A stretch of DNA of 64,000 nt from Lactobacillus sp. ESL0701 (GTDB lineage Bacteria > Bacillota > Bacilli > Lactobacillales > Lactobacillaceae). The translations under genes and the position numbers were made by a program. The stretch is from contig NZ_JAQTIC010000002.1 in the NCBI RefSeq assembly GCF_029433445.1, forward strand, positions 186,001 to 250,000. Reading direction: 5' to 3'. The notes beneath the pieces were generated by a model, which was not told the DNA's origin, ran no database searches, and saw only the letters and a list, made by a program, of their open reading frames with translations. This document shows, in pieces, positions 9,488-19,382 of this stretch (positions are counted from its first letter, which is position 1; every line of letters begins with the position of its first letter).

Positions 9488-10745
9488 TTGTGGCCTCCAA
9501 TTGCAAAACTTCGCCGACAAGATAAAAGGATCCTGTTACTAGCAGTATATCATTTGGCTGACTATCTTGCTTTAATTGCGTAAAGCAAGATTGCCAATCT
9601 GAATGATAGGGGTATCTTGCCTGCACTGAAGTTGGAAAGTCCGCCTTTTTAGCAGCCCGCGGGTATGCAATTGTTGTCAATTCCACCTGATCTGATTCTT
9701 TAAATAAAGAAAAAACTTCTACTAAATCCTTGTCTTTCATCATTGTAATCAATACCCGCACCTTACCTTGTCGCCTTGTCTGCTGCTGGTGAACAAAATC
9801 AAGTAAGTTTTTCATTGCCTGCATATTATGTGCCCCATCCAAAATGATTAGGGGCTGTTCCTGCAAAATTTGATAGCGACCCGGAATTATTGTTTGATTA
9901 ATCGCTGCTTCTATTTGTAAATTACTCAGCGGTAAATTAAGCGTGCTAAAGGCGCGAACGGCAACAGCAATGTCGTAGCCTTCAACCTTGGGTCTAATGG
10001 CAAAGGTTAATTTTCGCTCTGGGTCCTGATAATTTATCCGCCAAGTATTATTTACTGTAAAATCTTGCCTTAACTCAAATAGCGGCGCTTGTTCTTCCTT
10101 AGCCTTATTCTCAATAATGGGTACAACTTCTGACGGCACATTTCCGATAACAACTGGTCGCTGATCTTTGATTATCCCACTTTTTTCACGGGCAATATCT
10201 TGAATTGTCGGACCAATAACCTGTTCATGATCAAGCCCAACAGTTGTAATAACGCTAACTTCCGGCTTAATAACATTGGTTGAATCGTGGGTACCGCCAA
10301 TTCCCACTTCAATTACGGCATAGTCACATTTTTTTTGAGCAAAATAAGTAAAAGCCATCACTGCTTCGTATTCAAAGGTAACTAACCCAAAGTCAGGGTC
10401 TGTCTGCCTAATTTTTTGCAAAACTTCTTCAATCAAATTGCTAGTCGCTACCAAATCGTCATCACTAAGATTCTGACCATCTAATTGAATTCGTTCACCA
10501 AAAGCAAAAATATATGGTGAGACAAAAAGACCAGTCCTTTGACCGGCCTTTTGCAATAAATTACTTAAATAATACGAAGTAGAACCTTTACCATTAGTGC
10601 CCGTGACGTGCAGCATCTTAACTTTATCTTGCGGGTTATCTAGTTCTGCCAAGACTCTTCTAATGAAAGTTAAATCCCCTTTGGCATGAAACTTAGGTAA
10701 CGAATATAAATAAGATATCACATCTTGCGCTTTGGTAAAAATCAC
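9468..10745 (-). CDS. folC: FolC, folylpolyglutamate synthase / dihydrofolate synthase
   Basis: Mur-ligase-fold enzyme adding glutamates to folates, 425 residues. The ATP loop GTNGKGST is at 49-56, followed by FVSPYIFAFGERI and the catalytic Glu/His segment IEVGIGGTHDSTN; the glutamate ligase C-domain starts near 300. The start is GTG 10745, two bases after the valS stop, so expression depends on the valS T-box transcript. This valS-folC pairing is common in lactobacilli and bacilli. Confidence 0.95.
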   Translation of the reverse strand: MIFTKAQDVISYLYSLPKFHAKGDLTFIRRVLAELDNPQDKVKMLHVTGTNGKGSTSYYLSNLLQKAGQRTGLFVSPYIFAFGERIQLDGQNLSDDDLVATSNLIEEVLQKIRQTDPDFGLVTFEYEAVMAFTYFAQKKCDYAVIEVGIGGTHDSTNVIKPEVSVITTVGLDHEQVIGPTIQDIAREKSGIIKDQRPVVIGNVPSEVVPIIENKAKEEQAPLFELRQDFTVNNTWRINYQDPERKLTFAIRPKVEGYDIAVAVRAFSTLNLPLSNLQIEAAINQTIIPGRYQILQEQPLIILDGAHNMQAMKNLLDFVHQQQTRRQGKVRVLITMMKDKDLVEVFSLFKESDQVELTTIAYPRAAKKADFPTSVQARYPYHSDWQSCFTQLKQDSQPNDILLVTGSFYLVGEVLQLEATNARSRY

Positions 10746-10746
10746 A

Positions 10747-13386
10747 TTATTTACTCTCTTTCAAATCCTGAATCCGTTGACGGACACTAGCTAATTGACT
10801 TTCATAATCAGCCTTCTTAGCCTTTTCCTTATCAATAACAGCTGCTGGAGCATGAGCAACAAAGCCTTGGTTAGCTAGCTTCTTAGTTGAACGTGCAACT
10901 TCTGCTTCAAGGTCTTGTTCTTCCTTTGCCATTCGCTTAATTTCGTCATCAACGTTAACCAATTCAGATAATGGCACAAAAATCTGGGCACCAGAGATAA
11001 CGGCTGTCTTAGCTAATTTTGGCGCAGCCATTTCTGTTGCAATCTCTAACTTCTTCGGATGCAAGAAGTTCTTAACGTAATCTTCGTTATCTGTCAAAAT
11101 CCGTTCATTTGCGGCATCATCAAGTTGAATCATGATATCAATTGGTGATGACATTGGCGCATTAACTTCCATACGAATATTCCGGACTGCCTTGATAACT
11201 TCAATTAAGAACGACATATCACGGGTAGCTTGAGAATTAACAAATTCACTGTGAGTTTCAGGATATTTGGCAACCATGATTGACTTACCAGCGTGCGGCA
11301 TTGATAACCATAATTTTTCAGTTACAAACGGCATGATTGGGTGAATTAACCGCAAAATTTGATCAAGAATCCAGATTAAATTATCCTGCTTTCTTGCCTT
11401 TAATTCAGCATTATCACCATTTAAAACAACCTTAGAAATTTCAATGTACCAATCACAGAAATCATTCCAAATAAAGTTATACAGTTCCCGACCGGCTTCA
11501 CCAAATTTATATTCATCAAATAAACGAATAACTTCACCCACCGTATGGTTCAACCGGTCAAAAATCCAGCTATCAGCTAAGTCAAACTTGCTGGTATCAG
11601 GCATATGAGCCGGTTGAGCATCTTCTGGCAGGTTCATGATTACAAATCGTGATGCATTCCAAATCTTGTTAATGAAGTTCCAAGCTGCAGCTAACTTCTT
11701 TGGATTATAACGAGTATCTTGACCAGGAGCAGTCCCATTTAATAAGAACCAACGCAATGCATCGGCACCATATTCGTTCACAACATCCATCGGGTCAACC
11801 CCGTTGCCCAATGACTTACTCATCTTGCGACCTTGCTCATCACGAATTAAGCCATGCAAAACAACATCCTTAAACGGACGCTCATTGGTAAAGTGCAAAC
11901 TTTGGAAAATCATCCGTGATACCCAGAAGAAGATAATGTCATAACCGGTAACTAAAGCATTAGTTGGGAAGTAGCGTTTAAAATCTTCTGAATCTTCATC
12001 AGGCCAACCCATCGTTGAAAATGGCCATAAAGCACTTGAGAACCAAGTATCCAAAACATCTGGATCTTGATCCCAGTTTTCAATATCCTTAGGTGCTTCT
12101 TCACCAACATACATTTCGCCGGTCTTCTTGTTGTACCAAGCTGGAATTCGGTGACCCCACCATAGTTGCCGTGAAATTACCCAGTCATGAACATTTTCCA
12201 TCCAGTGTTCAAGTGTTTGCTCAAACCGTTCAGGAACAAAATTAACCTTATCGCCAGTCTTTTGGTTAGCTAATACCTTATCAGCTAATGGCTTCATCTT
12301 AACAAACCATTGTGTCGATAGACGTGGCTCAACTTGAACACCTGAACGCTCTGAGTGACCAACTGAGTGGACAATTGGCTTAACCTTAATCAAGTAGCCT
12401 TGTTCCTTTAAATCAGCAACTAATTGCTCACGGCAGTCAAAGCGATCCATGCCAGCATACTTGCCACACTCCTCGTTCATTGTACCGTCATCATTCATCA
12501 CGTTAATCCGTTTTAAGTTGTGACGGTTACCTGTGGCGAAGTCATTCGGGTCATGAGCTGGTGTAATCTTTACCAAACCGGTACCAAAGTCTGGGTCAAC
12601 GTGTTGGTCTTCAATAATTGGAATATGGCGACCAACAAGCGGCAAAATCAATTCTTTGCCAACTAAATCCTTATAGCGTTCGTCCCCAGGAGCAACCGCA
12701 ACGGCCGTATCACCAAACATTGTTTCTGGCCGTGTCGTTGCGATTTCAACGAAGCCTGAACCATCCGCAAACGGATATTTAATGTGATAAAAGGCACCCT
12801 TGTCGTCTTGGTGAATAACTTCAATATCACTTAAGGCCGTCTGCAGAGCAGGATCCCAATTAATAATGTATTGACCGCGATAAATTAAGCCCTCGTTATA
12901 TAATTGAACGAATACCCGCCGAACAGCTTTGGACAATCCTTCATCTAAAGTAAAACGCTCACGCGAATAATCAAGTGACAGACCCATTTTGGCCCATTGA
13001 CCCTTGATAATATTAGCATATTCATCTTTCCAGTCCCAAACCTGCTTGACAAAAGCTTCACGCCCCATTTGGTGACGATCTTTGCCTTGCTTGCGTAATT
13101 TAGCTTCAACTTTAGCTTGCGTGGCAATCCCCGCATGATCCATTCCTGGCAAGTACAATGTGTCATAGCCTTGCATCCGCTTAAAACGAATCAGCGTATC
13201 TTGAATTGCTGTATCCCAAGCATGACCTAAGTGCAATTTACCAGTTACGTTTGGTGGGGGAATAACAATTGAATATGGATGAGCCTTTTTGTCACCTGAT
13301 GGTTTAAATAAATCCTCATCTAGCCAAGTTTGGTAACGACCATCTTCAACTGCTTGATGATCATATTTTGGCGCCAAATCTGTCAT
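10747..13386 (-). CDS. valS: ValS, valyl-tRNA synthetase
   Basis: Class I synthetase of 879 residues charging tRNA-Val. HIGH motif is HLGH (52-55), KMSKS is at 521-525, the editing domain spans roughly 150-400 with [10 protein letters not shown], and the C-terminal arginine-rich coiled coil ends in [11 protein letters not shown] full T-box leader with a GUA specifier precedes it. folC and the HAD gene follow in the same direction. Confidence 0.98.
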   Translation of the reverse strand: MTDLAPKYDHQAVEDGRYQTWLDEDLFKPSGDKKAHPYSIVIPPPNVTGKLHLGHAWDTAIQDTLIRFKRMQGYDTLYLPGMDHAGIATQAKVEAKLRKQGKDRHQMGREAFVKQVWDWKDEYANIIKGQWAKMGLSLDYSRERFTLDEGLSKAVRRVFVQLYNEGLIYRGQYIINWDPALQTALSDIEVIHQDDKGAFYHIKYPFADGSGFVEIATTRPETMFGDTAVAVAPGDERYKDLVGKELILPLVGRHIPIIEDQHVDPDFGTGLVKITPAHDPNDFATGNRHNLKRINVMNDDGTMNEECGKYAGMDRFDCREQLVADLKEQGYLIKVKPIVHSVGHSERSGVQVEPRLSTQWFVKMKPLADKVLANQKTGDKVNFVPERFEQTLEHWMENVHDWVISRQLWWGHRIPAWYNKKTGEMYVGEEAPKDIENWDQDPDVLDTWFSSALWPFSTMGWPDEDSEDFKRYFPTNALVTGYDIIFFWVSRMIFQSLHFTNERPFKDVVLHGLIRDEQGRKMSKSLGNGVDPMDVVNEYGADALRWFLLNGTAPGQDTRYNPKKLAAAWNFINKIWNASRFVIMNLPEDAQPAHMPDTSKFDLADSWIFDRLNHTVGEVIRLFDEYKFGEAGRELYNFIWNDFCDWYIEISKVVLNGDNAELKARKQDNLIWILDQILRLIHPIMPFVTEKLWLSMPHAGKSIMVAKYPETHSEFVNSQATRDMSFLIEVIKAVRNIRMEVNAPMSSPIDIMIQLDDAANERILTDNEDYVKNFLHPKKLEIATEMAAPKLAKTAVISGAQIFVPLSELVNVDDEIKRMAKEEQDLEAEVARSTKKLANQGFVAHAPAAVIDKEKAKKADYESQLASVRQRIQDLKESK

Positions 13387-13408
13387 ATAATTTCCTTCTT
13401 TCCGATAA

Positions 13409-13446
13409 TAAAAAATCGTCCTAGATTCTATGTCTAGGACGATTTA
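13409..13446 (-). terminator. T-box regulated terminator before valS
   Basis: A long stem (AAATCGTCCTAGA with TCTAGGACGATTT) and a T-run on the minus strand, overlapping the T-box switch region 25 bases before valS. Confidence 0.9.
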
Positions 13447-13647
13447 CTAACCGCGGTACCACCTAAGTTAAGCAATTACTGCTTCTCTTACATCGTGATA
13501 ACGGCGAAATTTGCCGGATTAACTTACTATTAGTTCAGTCAATCAGTTAAAACCAAGCTACCAATTAACTTTCGGCCTTGCACCATTTTAGCCTTTCTCT
13601 GTTTGTAAAGTTAATACCTCTTGGTTATTGCTTTGCTAGTTATTATA
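13409..13647 (-). promoter_or_regulatory. T-box riboswitch (valine) controlling valS
   Basis: Minus-strand leader with a -10 TATAAT at 13647-13642, a stem I base CCAAG/CTTGG, an internal loop and a second stem TTAACTTT/AAAGTTAA. The 3' side of that loop contains GTA followed by G (13561-13559), a valine specifier. The T-box AGGTGGTACCGCGG is at 13464-13451; its TGGT would pair with an ACCA tRNA end. The antiterminator competes with the terminator hairpin at 13409-13446. Uncharged tRNA-Val should raise valS-folC expression. Confidence 0.93.
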
Positions 13648-13655
13648 GCACTTTT

Positions 13656-14873
13656 TTACAGTAATGCAGCATCTTCTTCAGCTTTATCAGCCAAAAACTT
13701 GTCATCAGGATAAATTGCCGTAACTTCGATACCGGCAAGAGCCCGTTCAATTAAGCCATCAACGTCAAGACGAGCTTCATATTCACGAGCCTTGTCAACT
13801 TTTGGCTTAGTTTTTGGTCGCGGCGGCGCGAAAATAGTACAGCAATCTTCGAATGGTTTGATAGACAAATCAAAGGTACCAATGTCTTCAGCTAAGCGAA
13901 TAATTTCGGTCTTATCCATTGTCGCTACTGGTCGCACAACAGGAGTTGTCGTCACGTCGTTAATTGCCATCATTGATTCCAAAGTCTGAGAAGCAACTTG
14001 ACCAACTGATTCGCCATTAAAAATTGCCAATTCGTTTCTTTTAGCCCGAATTTCATCAGCAAGCCGCAACATAAACCGACGTTGAACCGTCATTAAATAA
14101 CCTTCCGGTACTTTTTCTTTAATTGTTTCTTGAATTTCCGCAAATGGCACGGCGATAAAATTAATCCGACCAGCATAATTTGCCAAGATACCAGTTAATT
14201 CCTTTGCCTTGTTCAAAGCCTTTTCGGTAGTGTAAGGCGGGCTAAAGAAGTGAACCATTTCAATATCAACCCCACGCTTTAAAGCTAGGTATGATGCAAC
14301 CGGCGAATCAATCCCACCCGAAAGCATCATTACAGCACGACCGCCGGTACCAACAGGCATCCCGCCAGCACCATGCAGTAATTGGTTAGAAATATAAATT
14401 GCATCTTGACGAACTTCAATTCGCAATACTAGGTCAGGATGCTTCATTTCCACCTTTAGGTCTGACATGTTTTCAAATAAATAATCACCAACCAAGGCAT
14501 TTAACTCATTAGTATCATAAGCAAAATGGTGGTCACTACGCTTGGTATTAACTTTAAAGGTCATGCCCTTCTTAAAAGTTTCTTTCATCAAGGCTAAAGA
14601 TGTTTCTTCAATCGCCTCCAGCGTTTTTTCCACCTTAATTGTTGGTGAGTAAGTCTGAATGCCGAAGACCTTTTTTAACCGCTGATCGATTTCAGTAAAT
14701 GGTGCACCATTCAAAACAATGTGCATCCGGTCATGACGCGGATGGATTTCAACTTGCGGGAACTTGCGCAGCACCTTGGTCACGTTACCGGCAAGCTTAC
14801 CAATAAAATCCTTCCTATTCTTTCCTTTTGTCGATAGTTCGCCGTAGCGAACCATAATTTCCGTATATTCCAT
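13656..14873 (-). CDS. thiI: ThiI, tRNA 4-thiouridine synthase
   Basis: 405 residues. An N-terminal ferredoxin-like/THUMP region (to about 165) binds tRNA and a PP-loop ATPase domain follows with SGGIDS at 185-190. There is no C-terminal rhodanese domain, as expected in Firmicutes, so sulfur must be handed over by a dedicated cysteine desulfurase; the gene just upstream, 3 bases away, encodes one. The product makes s4U8 in tRNA; a thiamine role is less certain in the short form. Confidence 0.95.
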   Translation of the reverse strand: MEYTEIMVRYGELSTKGKNRKDFIGKLAGNVTKVLRKFPQVEIHPRHDRMHIVLNGAPFTEIDQRLKKVFGIQTYSPTIKVEKTLEAIEETSLALMKETFKKGMTFKVNTKRSDHHFAYDTNELNALVGDYLFENMSDLKVEMKHPDLVLRIEVRQDAIYISNQLLHGAGGMPVGTGGRAVMMLSGGIDSPVASYLALKRGVDIEMVHFFSPPYTTEKALNKAKELTGILANYAGRINFIAVPFAEIQETIKEKVPEGYLMTVQRRFMLRLADEIRAKRNELAIFNGESVGQVASQTLESMMAINDVTTTPVVRPVATMDKTEIIRLAEDIGTFDLSIKPFEDCCTIFAPPRPKTKPKVDKAREYEARLDVDGLIERALAGIEVTAIYPDDKFLADKAEEDAALL

Positions 14874-14876
14874 TAA

Positions 14877-16034
14877 TTATTCTCCCAAGTGATTAATTTT
14901 AGCAAAATGTTGATAAATCTTATCAAAGACAGCGATAAACTCATCGGCTTCTTCTATGGTGTTGCTTTCATCAAAGCTTAACCGAATTGCACTAGTCGCA
15001 ATCTTATCGTCAACATGCATTGAAACTAACGTACTTGCCTCATCGGTCTTAGTCGAGGCACAAGCAGAAGTGGTTGACGTGTAAATGTCATGTTCTTCTA
15101 AAGTATGTACCAGTGTTTCCCCGCGAATACCTTCTAAGGCAAAACACAAAATGTGCGGCGTGAAGTCATCACTAACCGGCGAGAAAATTTTAATTCCCGG
15201 TTTATCCTGTAAATAATCAACAATCTTACGCTTAATTGCTGCTTCACGATTAGCCTTATCTGCTTCATCGGTTAATAATAGCCGTACTGCTTTAGCCATC
15301 GCCGCAATTGCCGGCAAATTTTCAGTACCAGAACGCAAGCCTTTTTCTTGTCCGCCGCCATCGTGCAGCGGTGATAGCATCTTGCCTTCTTTTTTATACA
15401 AAATGCCAATGCCGCGTGGTGCATGGAACTTATGTGCTGATAAACTGGACAAGTCAACCCGTGGTGTAAATACTCTTGACCAAATGTTCTTGCCCAGAGC
15501 CTGGACATTATCAACGTGAAATTGAATTGTCGGGTAATTCGTTAATAAATCACTGATGGCTTCAATCGGTTGGATCGTGCCAATTTCATTGTTAACACCC
15601 ATAATCGAAACCAAAGTTGTATCCGTATCAAGAGCGTTCCGCAAATCATTGACATTCACGCGACCTTCCTTATCAACCGGAAGCCGGGTCACGCGATAAC
15701 CTAAGTTTTCCAAAGCATTAAAAGCATTAGCAACCGAAGCATGTTCAACACTTGAAGTAATAATGTGTTTTCCAAATTCGCGCTTCTGAATTGCCGTTCC
15801 CTTGATTGCTGTATTATTAGATTCGGTTCCACCAGAAGTAAAGAAAATTTCATTCTGTTTAGTACCCAACAGGCTTGCAATTTGTTTGCGCGAGCTTGTC
15901 AGTAATTGATAAGCACGATCGCCCATCTTATGCAAACTAGACGGATTCCCCCAAATATTTTGCGCAACTTGATCGTAAGTAGCTAACACTGCCGGATCAA
16001 TCTTAGTTGTCGCACTATTGTCAAAATAAATCAC
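14877..16034 (-). CDS. NifS/IscS-type cysteine desulfurase
   Basis: PLP enzyme that mobilises sulfur from cysteine, 385 residues. YFDNSATTK opens the protein, SLSAHKFHAPRG supplies the PLP lysine (about 202) and TSACASTKT the reactive cysteine. I place the start at GTG 16034, giving MIYFDNSATTK, with AGGGGAG 8 bases upstream; a TTG six codons earlier lies inside that ribosome site. Coupling to thiI suggests it is the ThiI-specific desulfurase (NifZ-like in Bacillus) rather than a general IscS. Confidence 0.93.
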   Translation of the reverse strand: MIYFDNSATTKIDPAVLATYDQVAQNIWGNPSSLHKMGDRAYQLLTSSRKQIASLLGTKQNEIFFTSGGTESNNTAIKGTAIQKREFGKHIITSSVEHASVANAFNALENLGYRVTRLPVDKEGRVNVNDLRNALDTDTTLVSIMGVNNEIGTIQPIEAISDLLTNYPTIQFHVDNVQALGKNIWSRVFTPRVDLSSLSAHKFHAPRGIGILYKKEGKMLSPLHDGGGQEKGLRSGTENLPAIAAMAKAVRLLLTDEADKANREAAIKRKIVDYLQDKPGIKIFSPVSDDFTPHILCFALEGIRGETLVHTLEEHDIYTSTTSACASTKTDEASTLVSMHVDDKIATSAIRLSFDESNTIEEADEFIAVFDKIYQHFAKINHLGE

Positions 16035-16132
16035 AAACCTTGCTCCCCTCAAAAAAGCCTACTGAGGCACTTCTTCAACTTATAAATTGTAACTTAAATA
16101 TAGTTTTGCTTCAATTAATATTAATTTTAAAG

Positions 16133-16169
16133 TAAAAACAGCTCTAGGAACTTCCTAAAACTGTTTTAA
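16133..16169 (-). terminator. Terminator after ezrA
   Basis: AAAACAG and CTGTTTT arms with inner TAGGAA/TTCCTA pairing, and a T-run on the minus strand, immediately downstream of the ezrA stop. Confidence 0.7.
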
Positions 16170-16173
16170 AGAT

Positions 16174-17889
16174 TTATTCGACCTTTTTATCGGAATAATA
16201 TAAATTCTCTAATCGCTGGTATGACCCAGGTTCTGCCTTCTCAATCGCCGTTGCAATTGTATCTAAAGCTTCCTTATAATTATAGTCTTGACTATAAAGC
16301 TGCATCGACTTCTTTTGAGCCCGTTTAATTGTATCATTATCCGAATACTTATTGGAATATTGCAATGTCAACTCAACCAAATCAGCAGAATTAATAATAT
16401 CATCAGCTTCACGTTTCAAACGCTCAACATCATCAGAAATTTGAATCAATTCGTTAGAAATCTTTTCCATATTAATTCGCACTTCACTTAATTCCTTGGC
16501 AACATGCGCAATTTCATTAATTACTAGAGTGTACATTTGCACGAAGGTATCAGGATTGCCCGGCAATTTTTTGCGTTCTAAACGTCGATATACCAAAGAA
16601 ACTTCTTGCTTAAAGCGATTGATTGAGTCATTAGCTACATTTTCAGAATCATACAGACCATCAACATCTTCTGCCATTTGCTTTTGCTGCTCGCCAATTT
16701 CTCGTAAGCGTTCTAGAGTTGCCAGCCAAGAGTCTTTGATTTCAGAATAAACACCCTTACCATCAGCAACATTCTGCGTATCAACTGTATATTGCTGGTT
16801 CATGTCATTTACTTCCTGTTCAAGCTGGCGACTCTTTGCTAGTTCGCCGTGTGTCAATTCGTAACTCTCATCAATATGACGCAACTTAGCAACTAAATTC
16901 TTGGATTCCACCTGTTCACGCGATAATAAGCGTTGAATTTTATCTTGGTTTTCTTCAACAAATGGTCGCGCCTTATATTCTTTGGCTAAAACATCATATA
17001 AACTGGCAATTTCTTGTTTGATTTCCTTAATATACTTAGATAATTCCGGCAATTTCAACTCAGTTAAGAATTGCCCAGCTTCAGCAACTTGATCCCGAAT
17101 TTCTTTGATTTTGTCTAAAACATCAATTTCAGTAATGTAATACTTGTTAGCCATCATCTTTTTATAGGAATCTGATAATTCCCCTAATTGATCTTGAAAG
17201 ACTGAATCTAATTCATGACGACTTTCCTTGAGCTCAGGCAGTTCCTCTTGGAGTGTTGCCAAAGTTGCCTTGATTTTTGATAAAACCCGTTTGGCTTCAA
17301 CTTGATCACCCTGCGACGATAAGTTCTTGGCCTCAGTAAAGTCATTTTCCAAACTCGACAAATTATTTTCAATCTGATCTAATGCAGTACCATAATCAAA
17401 CGAATCAGCTAACACATTCTTGCGCAACTGGTGATAAATCTTAATTAAGGCTTCATACTGTACCTGATTTTCCCGATTGGATTCAAGTAATTCCGTGAAA
17501 ACATCCCTTGTATTCTTAGCATCATCAAAGGTTTGCTTCATAATTGCTTGTGCCTGTTTAATGTTTTGGTGTGACTTCAATAACCGGTAGTGAACATTTT
17601 CATCGGCAGCTTGTTCCAGTAATTTTTGTACCTGCGGAATTTTCTTACTTGTTGCTTCCTGATAACTCTTGCGCCAAGTTGTTAAGGTAGTCAGGCTTTC
17701 ACCTGCAAGATCCATTTTATTTAACCGGTCAATATCTTGTTGCAAATGCATTTTTTCGATTTTGGTAATTAAGTCGTCTAGCTCCAAAATCTCCCGCAGC
17801 TGACGACGGTTAATGTAGAGCATAAGGGCAACAACAATTAGGATAAGTAAAACTGCAATTACTACTATTATAGATTGGGTTGGTGACAT
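16174..17889 (-). CDS. ezrA: EzrA, septation ring formation regulator
   Basis: 571-residue spectrin-like membrane protein that tethers and restrains FtsZ. A short extracellular tip precedes one membrane helix (about 6-26), and the rest is long cytoplasmic coiled coil rich in E, K, L and Q. Length and topology match EzrA of bacilli. GGAGGAG precedes the ATG. The position between the desulfurase and rpsD is the usual one in Firmicutes. Confidence 0.95.
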   Translation of the reverse strand: MSPTQSIIVVIAVLLILIVVALMLYINRRQLREILELDDLITKIEKMHLQQDIDRLNKMDLAGESLTTLTTWRKSYQEATSKKIPQVQKLLEQAADENVHYRLLKSHQNIKQAQAIMKQTFDDAKNTRDVFTELLESNRENQVQYEALIKIYHQLRKNVLADSFDYGTALDQIENNLSSLENDFTEAKNLSSQGDQVEAKRVLSKIKATLATLQEELPELKESRHELDSVFQDQLGELSDSYKKMMANKYYITEIDVLDKIKEIRDQVAEAGQFLTELKLPELSKYIKEIKQEIASLYDVLAKEYKARPFVEENQDKIQRLLSREQVESKNLVAKLRHIDESYELTHGELAKSRQLEQEVNDMNQQYTVDTQNVADGKGVYSEIKDSWLATLERLREIGEQQKQMAEDVDGLYDSENVANDSINRFKQEVSLVYRRLERKKLPGNPDTFVQMYTLVINEIAHVAKELSEVRINMEKISNELIQISDDVERLKREADDIINSADLVELTLQYSNKYSDNDTIKRAQKKSMQLYSQDYNYKEALDTIATAIEKAEPGSYQRLENLYYSDKKVE

Positions 17890-18022
17890 ATTTTCTCCTC
17901 CAAAACTACCCTTTATTATAACAAATTTATTCTTGCTGTGGGCTTCGGTTTTAAAGATGTGCCCAATTTAATTAAAAAATTGATCTTTTTAAGCATGAAA
18001 GCAGTGAAAAGCTTCTTTTTCC

Positions 18023-18051
18023 TTGCTTTAGCAAGTTAACACCGATATAAT
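18023..18051 (+). promoter_or_regulatory. Promoter of rpsD
   Basis: TTGCTT (18023-18028), 17-base spacer, TATAAT (18046-18051). The -35 lies inside a small inverted repeat CTTGC/GCAAG. It would give a leader of about 170 bases. Confidence 0.7.
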
Positions 18052-18074
18052 TAACTTCGTGTAAAATATTTGCA

Positions 18075-18180
18075 GCTATAAGTGACAAGAACGTCAACAT
18101 CTTAATACGTTTTAGTGAACGAGTAACCGACGCTGCAACAGGCGAAAATGAAAATTAAGATGCACGAATGTTGAACTTAT
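18075..18180 (+). promoter_or_regulatory. Structured leader of rpsD, candidate S4 autoregulatory element
   Basis: The leader folds into a long interrupted helix: CATCTTAAT (18098-18106) pairs perfectly with ATTAAGATG (18154-18162). Beyond an 8-base bulge, GTCAA (18093-18097) pairs with TTGA-C downstream. Inside lies a GC-rich segment, GACGCTGCAACAGGCG. Ribosomal protein S4 is known to repress rpsD through a structured leader in Firmicutes. The match here is by position and foldability, not by alignment. Confidence 0.65.
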
Positions 18181-18230
18181 GTGTAATATTTTACTCCAGA
18201 AACTGTTATCAGATTTTATTGGAGGATTTT

Positions 18231-18842
18231 ATGTCAAGATATACAGGTCCAAGTTGGAAACGCTCAAGAAGATTAGGTATCTCACTTTCAGGTACTGGCA
18301 AGGAAATTAGTCGTCGTAACTATGCTCCTGGTCAACACGGTCCTAACTCACGTGGTCGTTTATCAGAATACGGCGAACAATTGCACGAAAAGCAAAAGTT
18401 ACGTTGGATGTACGGTTTAAACGAACGTCAATTTAGAACTTTGTTCATTCAAGCTGGTAAAATTCGTGAAGGCGAACACGGTACTAACTTCATGATCTTA
18501 TTAGAGCGTCGTTTGGACAGCGTTGTTTTCCGTTTAGGTTTAGCTACTACTAGACAACAAGCTAGACAATTAGTTAACCACGGTCACATCACTGTTGATG
18601 GTAAACGTGTTGATATTCCTTCATACGAAGTTCAAGTTGGTCAAACTATTGGCTTGAAGGAAAAGTCAAAGAACTTACAACAAGTTAAGGATGCTCTTGA
18701 AGCAGTCGTAACTCGTCCATCATTTGTTTCATTTGATGACAACAAGATGGAAGGTACTCTTGTACGTCTTCCAGAACGTGATGAAATGGAACCAGAAATT
18801 AACGAAGCCCTCGTTGTTGAATACTACAACAAGTTACTTTAA
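18231..18842 (+). CDS. rpsD: 30S ribosomal protein S4
   Basis: Primary 16S rRNA binding protein that nucleates 30S assembly, 203 residues, opening [21 protein letters not shown]. The S4 RNA-binding domain is visible around residues 92-155 ([27 protein letters not shown]). ATG 18231 follows GGAGG by 5 bases; an in-frame ATG 21 codons upstream lies in the leader and is not used. Highly biased, GC-balanced codons fit a highly expressed gene. Confidence 0.98.
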   Translation: MSRYTGPSWKRSRRLGISLSGTGKEISRRNYAPGQHGPNSRGRLSEYGEQLHEKQKLRWMYGLNERQFRTLFIQAGKIREGEHGTNFMILLERRLDSVVFRLGLATTRQQARQLVNHGHITVDGKRVDIPSYEVQVGQTIGLKEKSKNLQQVKDALEAVVTRPSFVSFDDNKMEGTLVRLPERDEMEPEINEALVVEYYNKLL

Positions 18843-18855
18843 TTTCTACATTTGC

Positions 18856-18887
18856 ATGCCCCTTTCCACTTTGGAGAGGGGTTTTTG
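18856..18887 (+). terminator. Terminator after rpsD
   Basis: CCCCTTTCCA pairs with TGGAGAGGGG around a short loop, followed by TTTTT. Confidence 0.85.
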
Positions 18888-18914
18888 CTATCCAAGAAAG
18901 AAGAAATATCAGTT

Positions 18915-19382
18915 ATGACAGAAGATTTGAATACTCGAGTTGAAAATGCTGCTCAAGGAATTACTCCGCAAACTAAACCAGATGAGCGGCGGCGCTTTTT
19001 GGGCTCTTTGCGTGAGCGCGTATTGGTTAGAATGGACAATACTGAAGTTGAAAAGCCTGAATTAACTACCACTTTTTTAGAACATTTTGCTGATTATCGT
19101 AATTATTCAATCTTAATTAACGGCAATTTAAGCGGTGAATTTTTGGACCAAATCGAAGCTAAATGTGGGCAATACAATGTTCCCTTTACCCTCGTCAATA
19201 ATGAAACTGCACGAACTGGCGCCCAAGATACCGCCGTTCTTGTAGTGGCTAAGACTGCAATCAATAAGATGCGCGTTGAAATTGGTCAAGTTTATCCGCC
19301 AGAAATGCCCAAAATGGAATTAGGACAGTCTAAAAAGAAAAAGCCAAGCTTCTGGCACCGACTCTTTCATGGAGGAAATTAA
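18915..19382 (+). CDS. YueI-like protein (DUF1694)
   Basis: 155 residues, predicted soluble and cytoplasmic. The region TRVENAAQGITPQTKPDERRRFLGSLRERV and the later DTAVLVVAKTAINK segment resemble the YueI/DUF1694 family, whose function is unknown. ATG 18915 is chosen because an upstream in-frame codon would lie within the rpsD terminator; only a weak AAAGAAG site precedes it. Its stop overlaps the rarA start by one base, so it is coupled to rarA. Confidence 0.8.
   Translation: MTEDLNTRVENAAQGITPQTKPDERRRFLGSLRERVLVRMDNTEVEKPELTTTFLEHFADYRNYSILINGNLSGEFLDQIEAKCGQYNVPFTLVNNETARTGAQDTAVLVVAKTAINKMRVEIGQVYPPEMPKMELGQSKKKKPSFWHRLFHGGN

Noticed and set aside
18168-18230. N-terminal extension of ribosomal protein S4 from an upstream ATG
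   Set aside because: It lies in the structured leader without a ribosome site; GGAGG before 18231 and the family start MSRYTGP fix the shorter form.
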